Below, one piece after another: positions 36,012 to 44,060 of a DNA stretch of 64,000 bases; the first letter of the stretch is position 1, and each line of letters begins with the position of its first letter. The notes beneath the pieces were generated by a model that did not search any database, had not been told where the DNA came from, and saw nothing but the letters and a program-made list of their open reading frames with translations. Position numbers and translations under genes: made by a program. The DNA is from JAGDMJ01 sp963809695. GTDB lineage: Bacteria > Bacteroidota > Ignavibacteria > UBA10030 > UBA6906. The stretch lies in contig CAWEKI010000007.1 in the NCBI GenBank assembly GCA_963809695.1, positions 496,001-560,000 of the forward strand. Reading direction: 5' to 3'.

Positions 36012-36695
36012 CTATTTTCGTCGGATCGTGCCCAAACCAGAGACGTGCGTAACTACTTCCGGAGGATTTCCAGCGTACGTCACGCTTCCAACGCCTGTAA
36101 CAGTCGCTTCCAGATGCTGGATGACATTTACTTCTGCCGACCCGGTGCCCGAGAGCATTACCGAGCAGTGGGAGGTCTCGAGATCGAAGCTATGGACGCT
36201 GCCGGTTCCTCCGATTTCAATGATCTGGCTGGCGGCGCTTCCGCTCAACGTCATACTCCCTGCCCCTACGATTCTGCAGGTAAGCGCATTTGCCTCCAGC
36301 GGCCCGACCGCAGCAAAGTTTCCCGCTCCTGTGACCTGAAGGAACTGGACTGAATTCATTGACACGTAGATCTTGACTGTTACGTGTGAATAAGAACCAT
36401 GTTGAATGCCGATGCTCAGGTTCCCGTTACGTACCTCCACAAGAAGGCGGTCAATAATATTATCATCGGCTTCAAGGCGGACCGACTGGACCGGATCCTG
36501 CGTCACAAATACTTCGCCAATCCCAGTAAGGTCGATGCTACTGAATGTCGGAAGCGACACATCGCGCGTTTCCAGCCGGCCGGAGCCGACAATCTGGTCC
36601 GAGTTGTTGACGATCTCATCACGACAGCCAACCAGGAGCAGAGTGACAACAAGAATGGAGTAGAAGCTATGAATTTCGCAAGCAGATGATTTCAT
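36012..36695 (-). CDS. GIN-domain (DUF2807) lipoprotein
   Basis: A 227-residue protein from ATG 36695, chosen because a GGAG site sits 9-10 bases upstream and the lipoprotein signal starts here; a longer frame reaches 36752. The lipobox LLLVGC gives a lipid-anchored Cys at about residue 24. The mature part is a repetitive beta-structure with the DUF2807/GIN pattern: FSSIDLTGIGEVFVTQ, LEADDNIIDRLLVEV, VTGAGN, IVGAGSMTLSG, GGTGSVHSFDLE, LSGTGSAEVNV, VTGVGSVTYAG. The domain is common in Bacteroidota envelopes and its function is not established. It stands alone on the minus strand, divergent from the permease. Confidence 0.82.
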   Translation of the reverse strand: MKSSACEIHSFYSILVVTLLLVGCRDEIVNNSDQIVGSGRLETRDVSLPTFSSIDLTGIGEVFVTQDPVQSVRLEADDNIIDRLLVEVRNGNLSIGIQHGSYSHVTVKIYVSMNSVQFLQVTGAGNFAAVGPLEANALTCRIVGAGSMTLSGSAASQIIEIGGTGSVHSFDLETSHCSVMLSGTGSAEVNVIQHLEATVTGVGSVTYAGNPPEVVTHVSGLGTIRRK

Positions 36696-36819
36696 TGGGC
36701 TGGTCTCCAGGGAGGACTGACATAGAGTATGATACGTGTATTGGCTACCCAAGTTTCAGGTGGCAGTTTATCAGAAAGATAAAGAGCCTGCCGATATTCA
36801 ACGCATGCATGACTGCTAA

Positions 36820-36848
36820 TTGACTGCTGGTCTTTTTCTCCGTATCCT
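36820..36848 (+). promoter_or_regulatory. Possible promoter of the permease gene
   Basis: TTGACT (36820-36825), a 17-base spacer and TATCCT (36843-36848) match the -35 and -10 consensus at 5 of 6 and 4 of 6 positions. The next start is ATG 36870, giving a leader of about 15 bases with a GGAG site. The region also separates two divergent genes. Confidence 0.4.
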
Positions 36849-36869
36849 GACCTCACCGGAGCGACCTTC

Positions 36870-37763
36870 ATGTCGGAAGCCTACTATTATATACGGACCT
36901 GGCTCGAGGGGACGTACACGCTGAGGATCCTGGAAAATTCCTGGGACCTTATGCTAAAGATTGGCCCTTACCTGCTGATCAGCCTTGCAATCAGCGTTGT
37001 GTCGTCACGATTCGTGAGGAAAAAGCGGCTGCTCTTTTCCTCACGATGGGAAATCGTGTCGATCCTCTCCGCGGCAATCATCGGACTGATCTCTCCTTTG
37101 CCAACCTATGCCGCAATCCCCGTCGCGCTTTCCTTGATGCCCGGCGGCGTGCCCTTCAGTGCTGTGATTGCGTTCGTCATTTCTTCCCCCTTGATCAATC
37201 CGAGCATTTTCTTCCTGACCGCTACAGAACTGGGCCTGGAGATGGCTCTCGCAAGGACCATCGCCGCCTTTCTCCTGGGCGCAGCAGGGGGACTATGCGT
37301 GATGACGATCTTCAAATCATTGCGCACTCCTAACGACAAGAATGTTGTTCCGTTCTCCGCACCGGAGAGGCCGCTCCTGACCGATATTTGGAAAACCTTC
37401 CAATATGCCGCGAAGTACTTTTCGATCGCTATACTCTTGAGCGCTGCAGTCAAGGCACTCGTTCCCCCGCAGTTGGTGGCTGACCTCCTGGGTTCCAACG
37501 CCAGGATGGGAACAGTCCTGGCCATCGGACTGGGCGTGCCGTTCTATTCCTGCGGTGGTGCGGCCATTCCCTTCGTTGAAACACTGATGGAACTGGGCAT
37601 GAGCAAGGGCGCGACCCTGGCGTTCTTCATTGCCGGACCCGCGACAAAACTGGAGACTCTCTTTGCCTTCAAGACCCAGCTTGGGATGCGGGTTCTCCTG
37701 TATTACCTGGCGATGACCTTCGTCTTTTCATCTCTGGCCGGTCTGGTCTATTCGTTCATTTGA
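36870..37763 (+). CDS. ArsP/YraQ-type permease (PF03773-like)
   Basis: A 297-residue inner-membrane protein with about eight hydrophobic helices. Features of the ArsP/YraQ permease family (SO_0444-type) are the duplicated helix blocks with LISPLPTYAAIPVALSLMPGG and the second-half counterpart GVPFYSCGGAAIPFVETLMELG, plus AFVISSPLINPSIF and FFIAGPATKLETLF. Members export metal(loid)s or organoarsenicals, or have unknown substrates; the Cys in YSCGG may bind a metal. No metal-responsive regulator gene is nearby, so the substrate is open. Its stop overlaps a possible TTG of the next gene, whose preferred ATG is 15 bases later. Confidence 0.82.
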   Translation: MSEAYYYIRTWLEGTYTLRILENSWDLMLKIGPYLLISLAISVVSSRFVRKKRLLFSSRWEIVSILSAAIIGLISPLPTYAAIPVALSLMPGGVPFSAVIAFVISSPLINPSIFFLTATELGLEMALARTIAAFLLGAAGGLCVMTIFKSLRTPNDKNVVPFSAPERPLLTDIWKTFQYAAKYFSIAILLSAAVKALVPPQLVADLLGSNARMGTVLAIGLGVPFYSCGGAAIPFVETLMELGMSKGATLAFFIAGPATKLETLFAFKTQLGMRVLLYYLAMTFVFSSLAGLVYSFI

Positions 37764-37777
37764 GGATTGAGGTTCCC

Positions 37778-39877
37778 ATGGTTAGCATCTCCAAGAAGTA
37801 TCGCCGCTACGTTATCGTTGCCATTGCTTTCATGGGGTGGATGTGGTGGGACCTTTCGCAAGCCCACAACGCACGGGTGACAGCGTATCACTCATTTTTC
37901 CCGGCAAGTGAATCCGCGTTGAAATCACCTGCCGCAACAACCGTCGCTATCATGCGCTCAGATGATCCGTCGTTGGCCAATCCTTGCCCCGTCACGAACG
38001 AAGGTATCACGTACGCCACGATTGAACAGATGGTGCGGCGCGCGGTGGATCTCTCCGGAGGATTAGAGGGTGTCATCAGGACTGGCGACACGGTGTTGAT
38101 CAAGCCAAACCTGGTCCAGGCAGACTCAAGTGGGAGCGGAGGGATAACGGACGTGCGCGTGGTGAAGGCGCTGGTCTTTTTGGTGGATTCGATCGCGCAC
38201 GGACAAATCACCATCCTGGTGGGGGATGGATCGCCCAGGCCATTCACGACGTTCGAGAAGGCAACAGGCACCTCACAAAAGCCCTGGAACGGGTTGTTTG
38301 AGGTACCGGGGTACCAGCACCTGAAAGCAGAGGCACGTGGAGCCGGGATCGACTTTCATATCATCAATCTGAACGGCAATTCAGACGCAGACCCCTGGCC
38401 GGAGTTGGATTCGGTGGCAATACCGGGGGGCGGCACTGCCCAGCCGCAAGGCGGAATGTTCTTCGTGCACCGGGATGTTCTCCATGCGGATGTCTACATC
38501 ACCGTGCCGGTGTTGAAAATTCACAAGGATATGGGCTTCACCTGCGCCCTCAAGAACCAGATCGGCATCGCCCCCAGCACCCGCTACGGTTTCAACAAGA
38601 CAGCAGGGGTCATTCAGGAAAACAGAATCCACAAACTGCTGCACCTCTCCCAGGCGCCTTATGTCTGGCAGGACAAGGAGATTGTAGATTTCTCGACACT
38701 GGCAAGAGTGAAGCTTGCTGTCGTCGATGCCATCTCTTGCCTTGAGTCGGACAAATCGCCAATCTTCAATGGTGGTGGTTACAGCAATCTCAATATCGTC
38801 AACCGCGTGAAGATGAACATGATCATTGCCGGCTATGACCCTGTGGCAGTCGATCATGTCTGCGCCCGGATAATCGGGCTTAATCCGGATGACTTTGAAT
38901 ATATCACCCTGGCAGAACGCATGGGCCTGGGGACGAACGATCCTGACAGTATCACCGTGGTCGGTTCGAGCATTGAACAATGCCGGCGGCCGTTCAAAAA
39001 GGCGCAGTCCTGGAGCGGGCTCTACGGTCAAGGAAACCGGACCTGGCTTGTGAGCGGGCCGTTTGCGACGACGGGAATTGCGGAGCCGATGAATCACGAA
39101 TTCCTTCCAAACGAAGCGGCGCTTGCACCGACGGCAGGCGCCGGGGTCTGGAGCCAGGCCCTTTACTTCACGAACGATCAGATCATGCTGAAAGATTACT
39201 TCTCTCAAGAGGGCATCAACACCAACAACGTCGTGAGCTATGCGTTTGCGTATGTCGTGTCCCCGGCCGATCAGATCGCCGAGTTATGGGTCGGCTCCGA
39301 TGAAGCGCTGAAGGTCCATCTCAACGGCGATGTGGTCTACGACTTCGCGGGCACCCGGTTATTTGCAGGCACAGAGTGCTACAAGGACACCGTCACCATC
39401 CGGCTTCAGAAAGGCCTCAATCGGCTCCTGGTGAAATCGTTACAGACGATCGGCAGCTACAATTTCAGCATCAACATCTGCGACGTTGAGCCGAATCCAG
39501 TGTTCAGAGGCAATAGAGTATGGGGACTCAGGTTCACGACGGACCCGGGTATAGCAAACACCATCAACCCGCATTCCGTTGCTGAATTCGTTGCGCCCGC
39601 ACTCCTGGAGTGCTACCCTAACCCGTTCAATCCTGCAACAATAGTCAGTTACGAGTTGCCAGTAGCCAGCAGTGTCGAATTGGTCGTCTTCGATCTGGTG
39701 GGGCGACAAGTAGCAAGACTCGTCACTGCGGTGCAGCCGAGGGGGACACACAAGGTCGCGTGGAACGCTGGCGGCCAGGCGAGTGGTATCTATTTCTGCC
39801 GCCTCTCCGCGCACCCGTCTGATACTCGCATCGTCGGAAAATCTGTTCAGACGCTAAAGCTCCTACTGCTGAGGTAA
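37778..39877 (+). CDS. DUF362 protein with T9SS sorting domain
   Basis: A 699-residue protein from ATG 37778 (GAGG just upstream; an in-frame TTG at 37760 is possible). A signal or anchor segment (RRYVIVAIAFMGWMWW) leads into a DUF362 domain at about 50-400, with VLIKPNLVQADSSG, TVPVLKIHKDMGFTCALKNQIG and AVDHVCARIIGLNP. Its second half (about 420-610) has a beta-rich region resembling a lectin/PA14-like module, and the end carries a T9SS type A domain with YPNPFNPATIVSYELP. DUF362 proteins usually act inside the cell and often hold Fe-S clusters; no CxxC ferredoxin motif is seen here. Export of a DUF362 protein is unusual. Confidence 0.75.
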   Translation: MVSISKKYRRYVIVAIAFMGWMWWDLSQAHNARVTAYHSFFPASESALKSPAATTVAIMRSDDPSLANPCPVTNEGITYATIEQMVRRAVDLSGGLEGVIRTGDTVLIKPNLVQADSSGSGGITDVRVVKALVFLVDSIAHGQITILVGDGSPRPFTTFEKATGTSQKPWNGLFEVPGYQHLKAEARGAGIDFHIINLNGNSDADPWPELDSVAIPGGGTAQPQGGMFFVHRDVLHADVYITVPVLKIHKDMGFTCALKNQIGIAPSTRYGFNKTAGVIQENRIHKLLHLSQAPYVWQDKEIVDFSTLARVKLAVVDAISCLESDKSPIFNGGGYSNLNIVNRVKMNMIIAGYDPVAVDHVCARIIGLNPDDFEYITLAERMGLGTNDPDSITVVGSSIEQCRRPFKKAQSWSGLYGQGNRTWLVSGPFATTGIAEPMNHEFLPNEAALAPTAGAGVWSQALYFTNDQIMLKDYFSQEGINTNNVVSYAFAYVVSPADQIAELWVGSDEALKVHLNGDVVYDFAGTRLFAGTECYKDTVTIRLQKGLNRLLVKSLQTIGSYNFSINICDVEPNPVFRGNRVWGLRFTTDPGIANTINPHSVAEFVAPALLECYPNPFNPATIVSYELPVASSVELVVFDLVGRQVARLVTAVQPRGTHKVAWNAGGQASGIYFCRLSAHPSDTRIVGKSVQTLKLLLLR

Positions 39878-39964
39878 CGCCACACAACAACATTTTTACA
39901 AATCCATGACACCTCTTTGAGCCTTTTTTACGACGATGGGAGAGACAGTTCGTAGGAGGTTTTC

Positions 39965-40534
39965 ATGAAAATGGCATTGGTTCTGCTCTCGGGGATATTC
40001 ATCATGTCAGAGGGCTGCTCGACACTGCATCAGGTGGAGTTGGGACAGAAGGAGCGATGGATTGCGGACGCCCAAAATGACCTGCTGGGCCGCGACGCAA
40101 CTGTGGTGACAAGGGATGGCCGGGGCAGCGAGGGACAAATCACCCATTTGAATTCTGATTCTCTGTGGGTGCGGGAAGAAAAAGGTGGTTCCATCCGGGC
40201 CTTTGAGGTGGACCAGGTGTCATCAATCCGACAACCAAAGCATGTATGGCCGGTTGTTGGAGGTTTTTTTGCTGGAGGTTTGGCCGGCGCGTTCATAGGC
40301 GGGAGTATTGCGGCAGCCGCAGAAGAACCTCGGCTCGAGGTGCTCGGATTCAATACCGTTGCAGAAGGGATAGGGGGCGCGGCCATCGGAACACTTATCG
40401 GCTGCGTGGCAGGTGCATCGATCCTTGGACTCGCTACCTCGGTGACCGACTATCAGATAATTTACAGCCCGCCGCGTAGTGCTCCGGTTCGGCCGGCTCA
40501 AACAGTGCCCGATACAACCTGGTTGGGGAAGTAG
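39965..40534 (+). CDS. Glycine-zipper lipoprotein
   Basis: A 189-residue protein with an AGGAGG ribosome site before ATG 39965 and a lipoprotein signal ending SEGC at about residue 18. A middle domain (about 45-85) has the pattern VVTRDGRGSEGQITHLNSDSLWV, resembling small Sm-like or beta-barrel folds. Two Gly-rich hydrophobic stretches (GGFFAGGLAGAFIGGSIAAAA and GGAAIGTLIGCVAGASILG) form glycine zippers that can insert in or pack on membranes. No specific function is recognised. It converges on the methyltransferase gene with 9 bases between stops. Confidence 0.65.
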   Translation: MKMALVLLSGIFIMSEGCSTLHQVELGQKERWIADAQNDLLGRDATVVTRDGRGSEGQITHLNSDSLWVREEKGGSIRAFEVDQVSSIRQPKHVWPVVGGFFAGGLAGAFIGGSIAAAAEEPRLEVLGFNTVAEGIGGAAIGTLIGCVAGASILGLATSVTDYQIIYSPPRSAPVRPAQTVPDTTWLGK

Positions 40535-40543
40535 AGATCTCTG

Positions 40544-41284
40544 TCATTCATCGCGGGTGAGGGGAACAAATCTCACAGGAGCCACTTTGTGCGTGGTGAA
40601 CTGTCCGTTCTTCTTTTCTACGAGCGTGAGCACCTGAATGGTCCAGGCCTCCCCCGTCGGAATGATCATCCTCCCTCCCTCCTTCAACTGATCGAGCAAC
40701 GGCGGAGGAATTTCCTCGGCTGCTGCTGTGACAATGATTCCATCGAACGGCGCATGCTCCGGCCAGCCGGCGTAGCCATCTCCTTGACGTACCACGACAT
40801 TACCATACTTCAACGTGCGCAGCCGCGCCTTAGCCTCGGTCGCTAGGGGTGCGACGATCTCTATCGTGAAAACCGTGTCAACGATTTCCGCAAGCACGGC
40901 CGCCTGATATCCCGATCCGGTCCCGATCTCCAGGACACTTTGCCCTTTGTGCGGTTGGAGGAGTTCTGTCATGAATGCGACGATGTAGGGTTGGGATATG
41001 GTCTGATCGTATCCAATCGGGAGGGGAGAATCTTCGTAGGCCCTATCTGTTACCTCTTCCGGAACAAAAAGGTGCCGCGGGACCGTGCGCATTGCTCTCA
41101 ACACCTCGGGATTCTGGATTCCCCGCCCGGCAATCTGCTCCCTGACCATCTGTTCACGCAGGGAGTCGCGCTGGGATCTGCGGGTGTTATTCCCGGCGCA
41201 AGAGGAGGCAAAAGGCGTCCCATCGCTGCCAATGATTGCCAGGAGAAGAAGGAAAAACGTCAGAACAAGAGGCCGGAGAGTCAT
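40544..41284 (-). CDS. pcm: Protein-L-isoaspartate O-methyltransferase with an export signal
   Basis: A 246-residue protein. After a hydrophobic signal-like start (LVLTFFLLLLAIIGSDG) comes the PIMT fold: REQMVREQIAGRGI, VLRAMRTVPRHLFVPEE, YEDSPLPIGYDQTISQPYIVA, the SAM-binding loop VLEIGTGSGYQAAVLAEI and the closing GGRMIIPTGE. PIMT methylates isoaspartyl residues in damaged proteins with SAM as donor. The usual length without signal is about 210-215. The signal peptide would place the enzyme outside the cytoplasm, where SAM supply is unclear. Family identity is secure; location is inferred. Confidence 0.88.
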   Translation of the reverse strand: MTLRPLVLTFFLLLLAIIGSDGTPFASSCAGNNTRRSQRDSLREQMVREQIAGRGIQNPEVLRAMRTVPRHLFVPEEVTDRAYEDSPLPIGYDQTISQPYIVAFMTELLQPHKGQSVLEIGTGSGYQAAVLAEIVDTVFTIEIVAPLATEAKARLRTLKYGNVVVRQGDGYAGWPEHAPFDGIIVTAAAEEIPPPLLDQLKEGGRMIIPTGEAWTIQVLTLVEKKNGQFTTHKVAPVRFVPLTRDE

Positions 41285-41380
41285 GGTGACCTAAAGTACG
41301 CAGCCGGGCAAGAATTGTCAAGGAGCCGCTGCTCAGTCATCCATCCACGTCACCGGCCTCCCATCCCGGGGTGGCCCTCA

Positions 41381-41902
41381 TCATACTCCCGCTCGATCCC
41401 GGATCAGGTGCAACCGTCCAGGCGGCAGCACTTGTTCTAGCAGCTCCACCAGGTGCTGGAGCGCGGCGGGCGGAGCTCCTGCTTTTGCCCCCGCGAGAAA
41501 GGAGATCAGGTCGTGGGTACTTGCAGAAGGAATCATGAGCCTCAGGAATTCGGTGTGGCGTTCAGGAGGCACGCTCTGCTGCATCGATCTCTGGATGCTC
41601 ACGATGTCCTCATCAGTAAAGGTCCGATGGGTCACCGGAACGAGAGCTTCTTCCTCGAAGCAGAGATGCGACAGGTAATACGCAAGCAGACCGTTCAACT
41701 TGCGGTTGAGGCGCTCCTCTTCTTCCACCCGGCGCGCCGGATCCTTTTCTTCCACGATCGTGCGCAGCGCAGGGAGAAAGTCGTGAATTCTTCCGTGGAT
41801 CTCCTTGTGATGCCCGTCAGCCGTGCGGACGGATTCTGGCTCCTCATTCAGGAGGCGTGGGAAGAGAAAGCGGTCTTCGAGCTCTCCGTGCAGCGCAAGC
41901 AT
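41381..41902 (-). CDS. Hemerythrin-like (HHE) domain protein
   Basis: A 173-residue frame from ATG 41902. It shows the iron-ligand pattern of HHE cation-binding domains: HGELEDRFLFPRL, ADGHHKEIHGRIHDFL and LSHLCFEEEALVP. Coding-like sequence continues in frame upstream (about 41903-41985: FAVTPDSLLALRELSDGLE) back to a stop overlapping mgsA, but no ATG, GTG or TTG lies there. The first helix, which usually gives one His ligand, may be lost or start by a rare codon. The protein could sense or store oxygen, NO or iron. It is directly downstream of mgsA on the same strand. Confidence 0.72.
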   Translation of the reverse strand: MLALHGELEDRFLFPRLLNEEPESVRTADGHHKEIHGRIHDFLPALRTIVEEKDPARRVEEEERLNRKLNGLLAYYLSHLCFEEEALVPVTHRTFTDEDIVSIQRSMQQSVPPERHTEFLRLMIPSASTHDLISFLAGAKAGAPPAALQHLVELLEQVLPPGRLHLIRDRAGV

Positions 41903-41987
41903 TTCCAGGCCATCTGAAAGTTCCCGCAGAGCCAGAAGAGAATCCGGTGTTACGGCAAATCTATGCTTCGCAGGCGTTGCGAAGGAC

Positions 41988-42458
41988 TTAGCCTATTTCC
42001 CGTTGGAGGTAAGAGGAATAGTCCTTCACCATCGGAGCATACGCCTCGTTCAGCAGCGGAGACGAAATCATGAAATCCGCCGTCGACCGGTTGCAGGCGA
42101 TGGGGATATTGTAGAGCACAGCGATCCTTAACAGGGCCTTGACATCCACATCGTGAGGATGCGGTTCCATGGGATCCCAGAAGAAGATCACGAAATCGAT
42201 CTTCCCTTCCGTGATGAGCGCGCCGAGCTGCTGATCGCCCCCCAGAGGTCCCGAGCGGAGCTTGCGAATTGCAAAACCTTCCGGGATCTCATCCTCCGTG
42301 AGCTTGTCGAGAATCGCCTTTTCGATCAGCGTTCCGGTAGTTCCGGTGCAGGTCAGTGTGTGCCCGATAAGAATATGCACGTTCCACTCCACCCACTCAA
42401 TCAAATCTTTTTTTCTGTTGTCGTGTGCGACCAGAGCGATATTTTTCCGAGCTTTCAT
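41988..42458 (-). CDS. mgsA: Methylglyoxal synthase
   Basis: A 156-residue protein from ATG 42458, preferred because GGGAG lies 8 bases upstream and the sequence then starts MKARKNIALVAHDNRKKDL as in the family; an in-frame ATG at 42485 is less likely. The active-site landmarks are present: LTCTGTTGTLIE, SGPLGGDQQLGALI, and the Asp/His motif DPMEPHPHDVDVKALLRIA, followed by IPIACNRSTADFMI. It converts dihydroxyacetone phosphate to methylglyoxal and phosphate, a bypass that relieves phosphosugar stress. Family length of about 150 fits. It precedes the hemerythrin-like gene in a likely two-gene operon. Confidence 0.95.
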   Translation of the reverse strand: MKARKNIALVAHDNRKKDLIEWVEWNVHILIGHTLTCTGTTGTLIEKAILDKLTEDEIPEGFAIRKLRSGPLGGDQQLGALITEGKIDFVIFFWDPMEPHPHDVDVKALLRIAVLYNIPIACNRSTADFMISSPLLNEAYAPMVKDYSSYLQREIG

Positions 42459-42609
42459 TCGGGTACTCCCTGCATTATGATGCATACAACACAGAGCGTC
42501 CGCCCGGTCGTTCCAAATTATGAAATTGCCAGGAAAAACGGTCGTTTGTGATGCAAACAGGGGATCTTATGGCACCGAGACAGGGAGCCTATGGAACGAA
42601 ACGGCCGGC

Positions 42610-43026
42610 TTAATGACCCGGCCGCTTCCTCTTCTTCGAACCTGCGAGCAAGTTCATTCCTTGCAGCAGGTTTTGCCCGGGGGGAATTCTTCCTCCCGGG
42701 GTAAGCTTGTCCACCAGTTGGGGCAGAAGAACGGCGATTTGTGACGACGCTTCTTTCTTTGACAATCGCGCTTGCAGGGCAATCTCCGCAATCATCTCCC
42801 TCCCGAGTACACGCCGTACCTGCGCGGCAGAGACAGGTCGGTTCTCCAGAGGGCTGATCCACGAATTGATGACCTCTCCCAGACCCTTGCGCACAAACTG
42901 GTCAACCAGTCCCTGCAAACCGCCCGACTGCTGATTTCCCAGCACGCTCATGATGGCATTGGCCAGATTCTTCTGCTCATCGCTCGTACTTAAGACCTGG
43001 CCAAGAGTTCCGCCGAACACTCCCAT
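42610..43026 (-). CDS. YidB-like (DUF937) protein
   Basis: A 138-residue protein from ATG 43026, which has GGAG 6 bases upstream; an in-frame ATG at 43041 has no such site. It fits the YidB/DUF937 pattern: LGNQQSGGLQGLVDQFVRKGLGEVINSWI, NRPVSAAQVRRVLG, IAEIALQARLSKKEASSQIAVLLPQLVDKLTP. Members are small soluble helical proteins of unknown function. The C-terminus is strongly basic (KKRKRPGH). It lies 124 bases after the minus-strand neighbour mgsA starts, possibly in the same transcription unit. Confidence 0.8.
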   Translation of the reverse strand: MGVFGGTLGQVLSTSDEQKNLANAIMSVLGNQQSGGLQGLVDQFVRKGLGEVINSWISPLENRPVSAAQVRRVLGREMIAEIALQARLSKKEASSQIAVLLPQLVDKLTPGGRIPPGQNLLQGMNLLAGSKKRKRPGH

Positions 43027-43484
43027 GACAGCTCCTTCCATGACTCAATGTCACCCATGGCTTCTGACAGCGGAAAAAACTAGGACATATGAGGTTGAAT
43101 ACGTATATCGATGCCAATTCTGTGCCAAAGCGGAGAAGAGCCGGAAGTCTCCCTGTGACAATCAATTGCGCCATATCAGGCGGGGAGACACATTATCTCT
43201 ACGCAAGTCCGCTTCGACATTTCTACAACCTGGGAGCAGAGATGCTCCGGCCCGGAGATAACGTCACGCCATCAACGAATTCGAAACGCTCCTTGCATCC
43301 GGTGGAGAGCAACTCTCGCCCCTGCGCTCTTCATATGTATAGTCATCCGGGAACCCGTGTCACGGCCGGCCGATGGAAGAGTCTGCCACGCGTGGTCGCC
43401 CGGAAAAAACACAAGTTGACATTCATGAAACGTTTTCCCAACTTTTGTGCGACCCTGTTGGTCAATGGCATGGAGTTAGGTTAC
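43027..43484. other. Intergenic stretch without a recognised gene
   Basis: About 460 bases between the YidB-like gene (minus strand) and the exported protein at 43485. A plus frame is open from 43089 but its residues up to 43484 look random, basic and Pro/Ser-rich, and the downstream gene has its own signal peptide. The stretch should hold divergent promoters, but none was clear. Confidence 0.5.
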
Positions 43485-44060
43485 ATGAAGCTTGCACCCT
43501 TCGGTATCCTCTATCTACTGCTCGCCACTCCGCTATCTCTTAGCGCCCAACCGATCAGGTTTGTCAGGGAATCTCTTGTGTTCGCGCTCGCTGCTGATTC
43601 CTTTGCCTTCTCCGGCATCTATTACTTTGACAATCCCGGACCGGCGCCGGTGGAGCAGTCGATCTACTATCCGTTCGTGATCAGCGGATCGGTTCCGGAT
43701 TCCACGAATGTCATTGAAGTGCACAGCGCAAGGAAGATACCGGTGGCAACCGGACAATCAGGTGTATCATTTGTTGCCTCAATGCAACCCTTCTCGACCC
43801 AGGCATATCGGATTTCTTTCGTCCAACGTGCGCCGAAAAGGTCGTTCGAATACATCCTCAAGACGACTGCGGCATGGGGGCAACCACTGGATCGGATGAC
43901 TATTACGATTCAAGTCCCTGTAGATATCGTCGTAAAGCGGGTTTCGTTGAAATCCGACAGCAGACTTTCGACCCGAGGGGTGATGAGTTACATAATAGAA
44001 CGAGATCATTTTTTGCCGGCTGAAAATCTCATCGTGAGATGGGAAAGGAAAATACCATGA
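43485..44060 (+). CDS. Exported protein of unknown function
   Basis: A 191-residue protein from ATG 43485. This start is chosen because an ideal signal peptide (MKLAPFGILYLLLATPLSLSAQ) begins here with TTAGG upstream, although the frame is open to 43089. The mature part of about 170 residues is beta-rich, with FSGIYYFDNPGPAPVEQSIYYPF and QAYRISFVQRAP, and no known motif. Its stop overlaps the start of the next gene (ATGA), so the two are probably translationally coupled and act together at the envelope. Confidence 0.65.
   Translation: MKLAPFGILYLLLATPLSLSAQPIRFVRESLVFALAADSFAFSGIYYFDNPGPAPVEQSIYYPFVISGSVPDSTNVIEVHSARKIPVATGQSGVSFVASMQPFSTQAYRISFVQRAPKRSFEYILKTTAAWGQPLDRMTITIQVPVDIVVKRVSLKSDSRLSTRGVMSYIIERDHFLPAENLIVRWERKIP

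Noticed and set aside
43089..43484. N-terminal extension of the exported protein at 43485
   Set aside because: A textbook signal peptide begins at 43485, and the upstream residues look non-coding.
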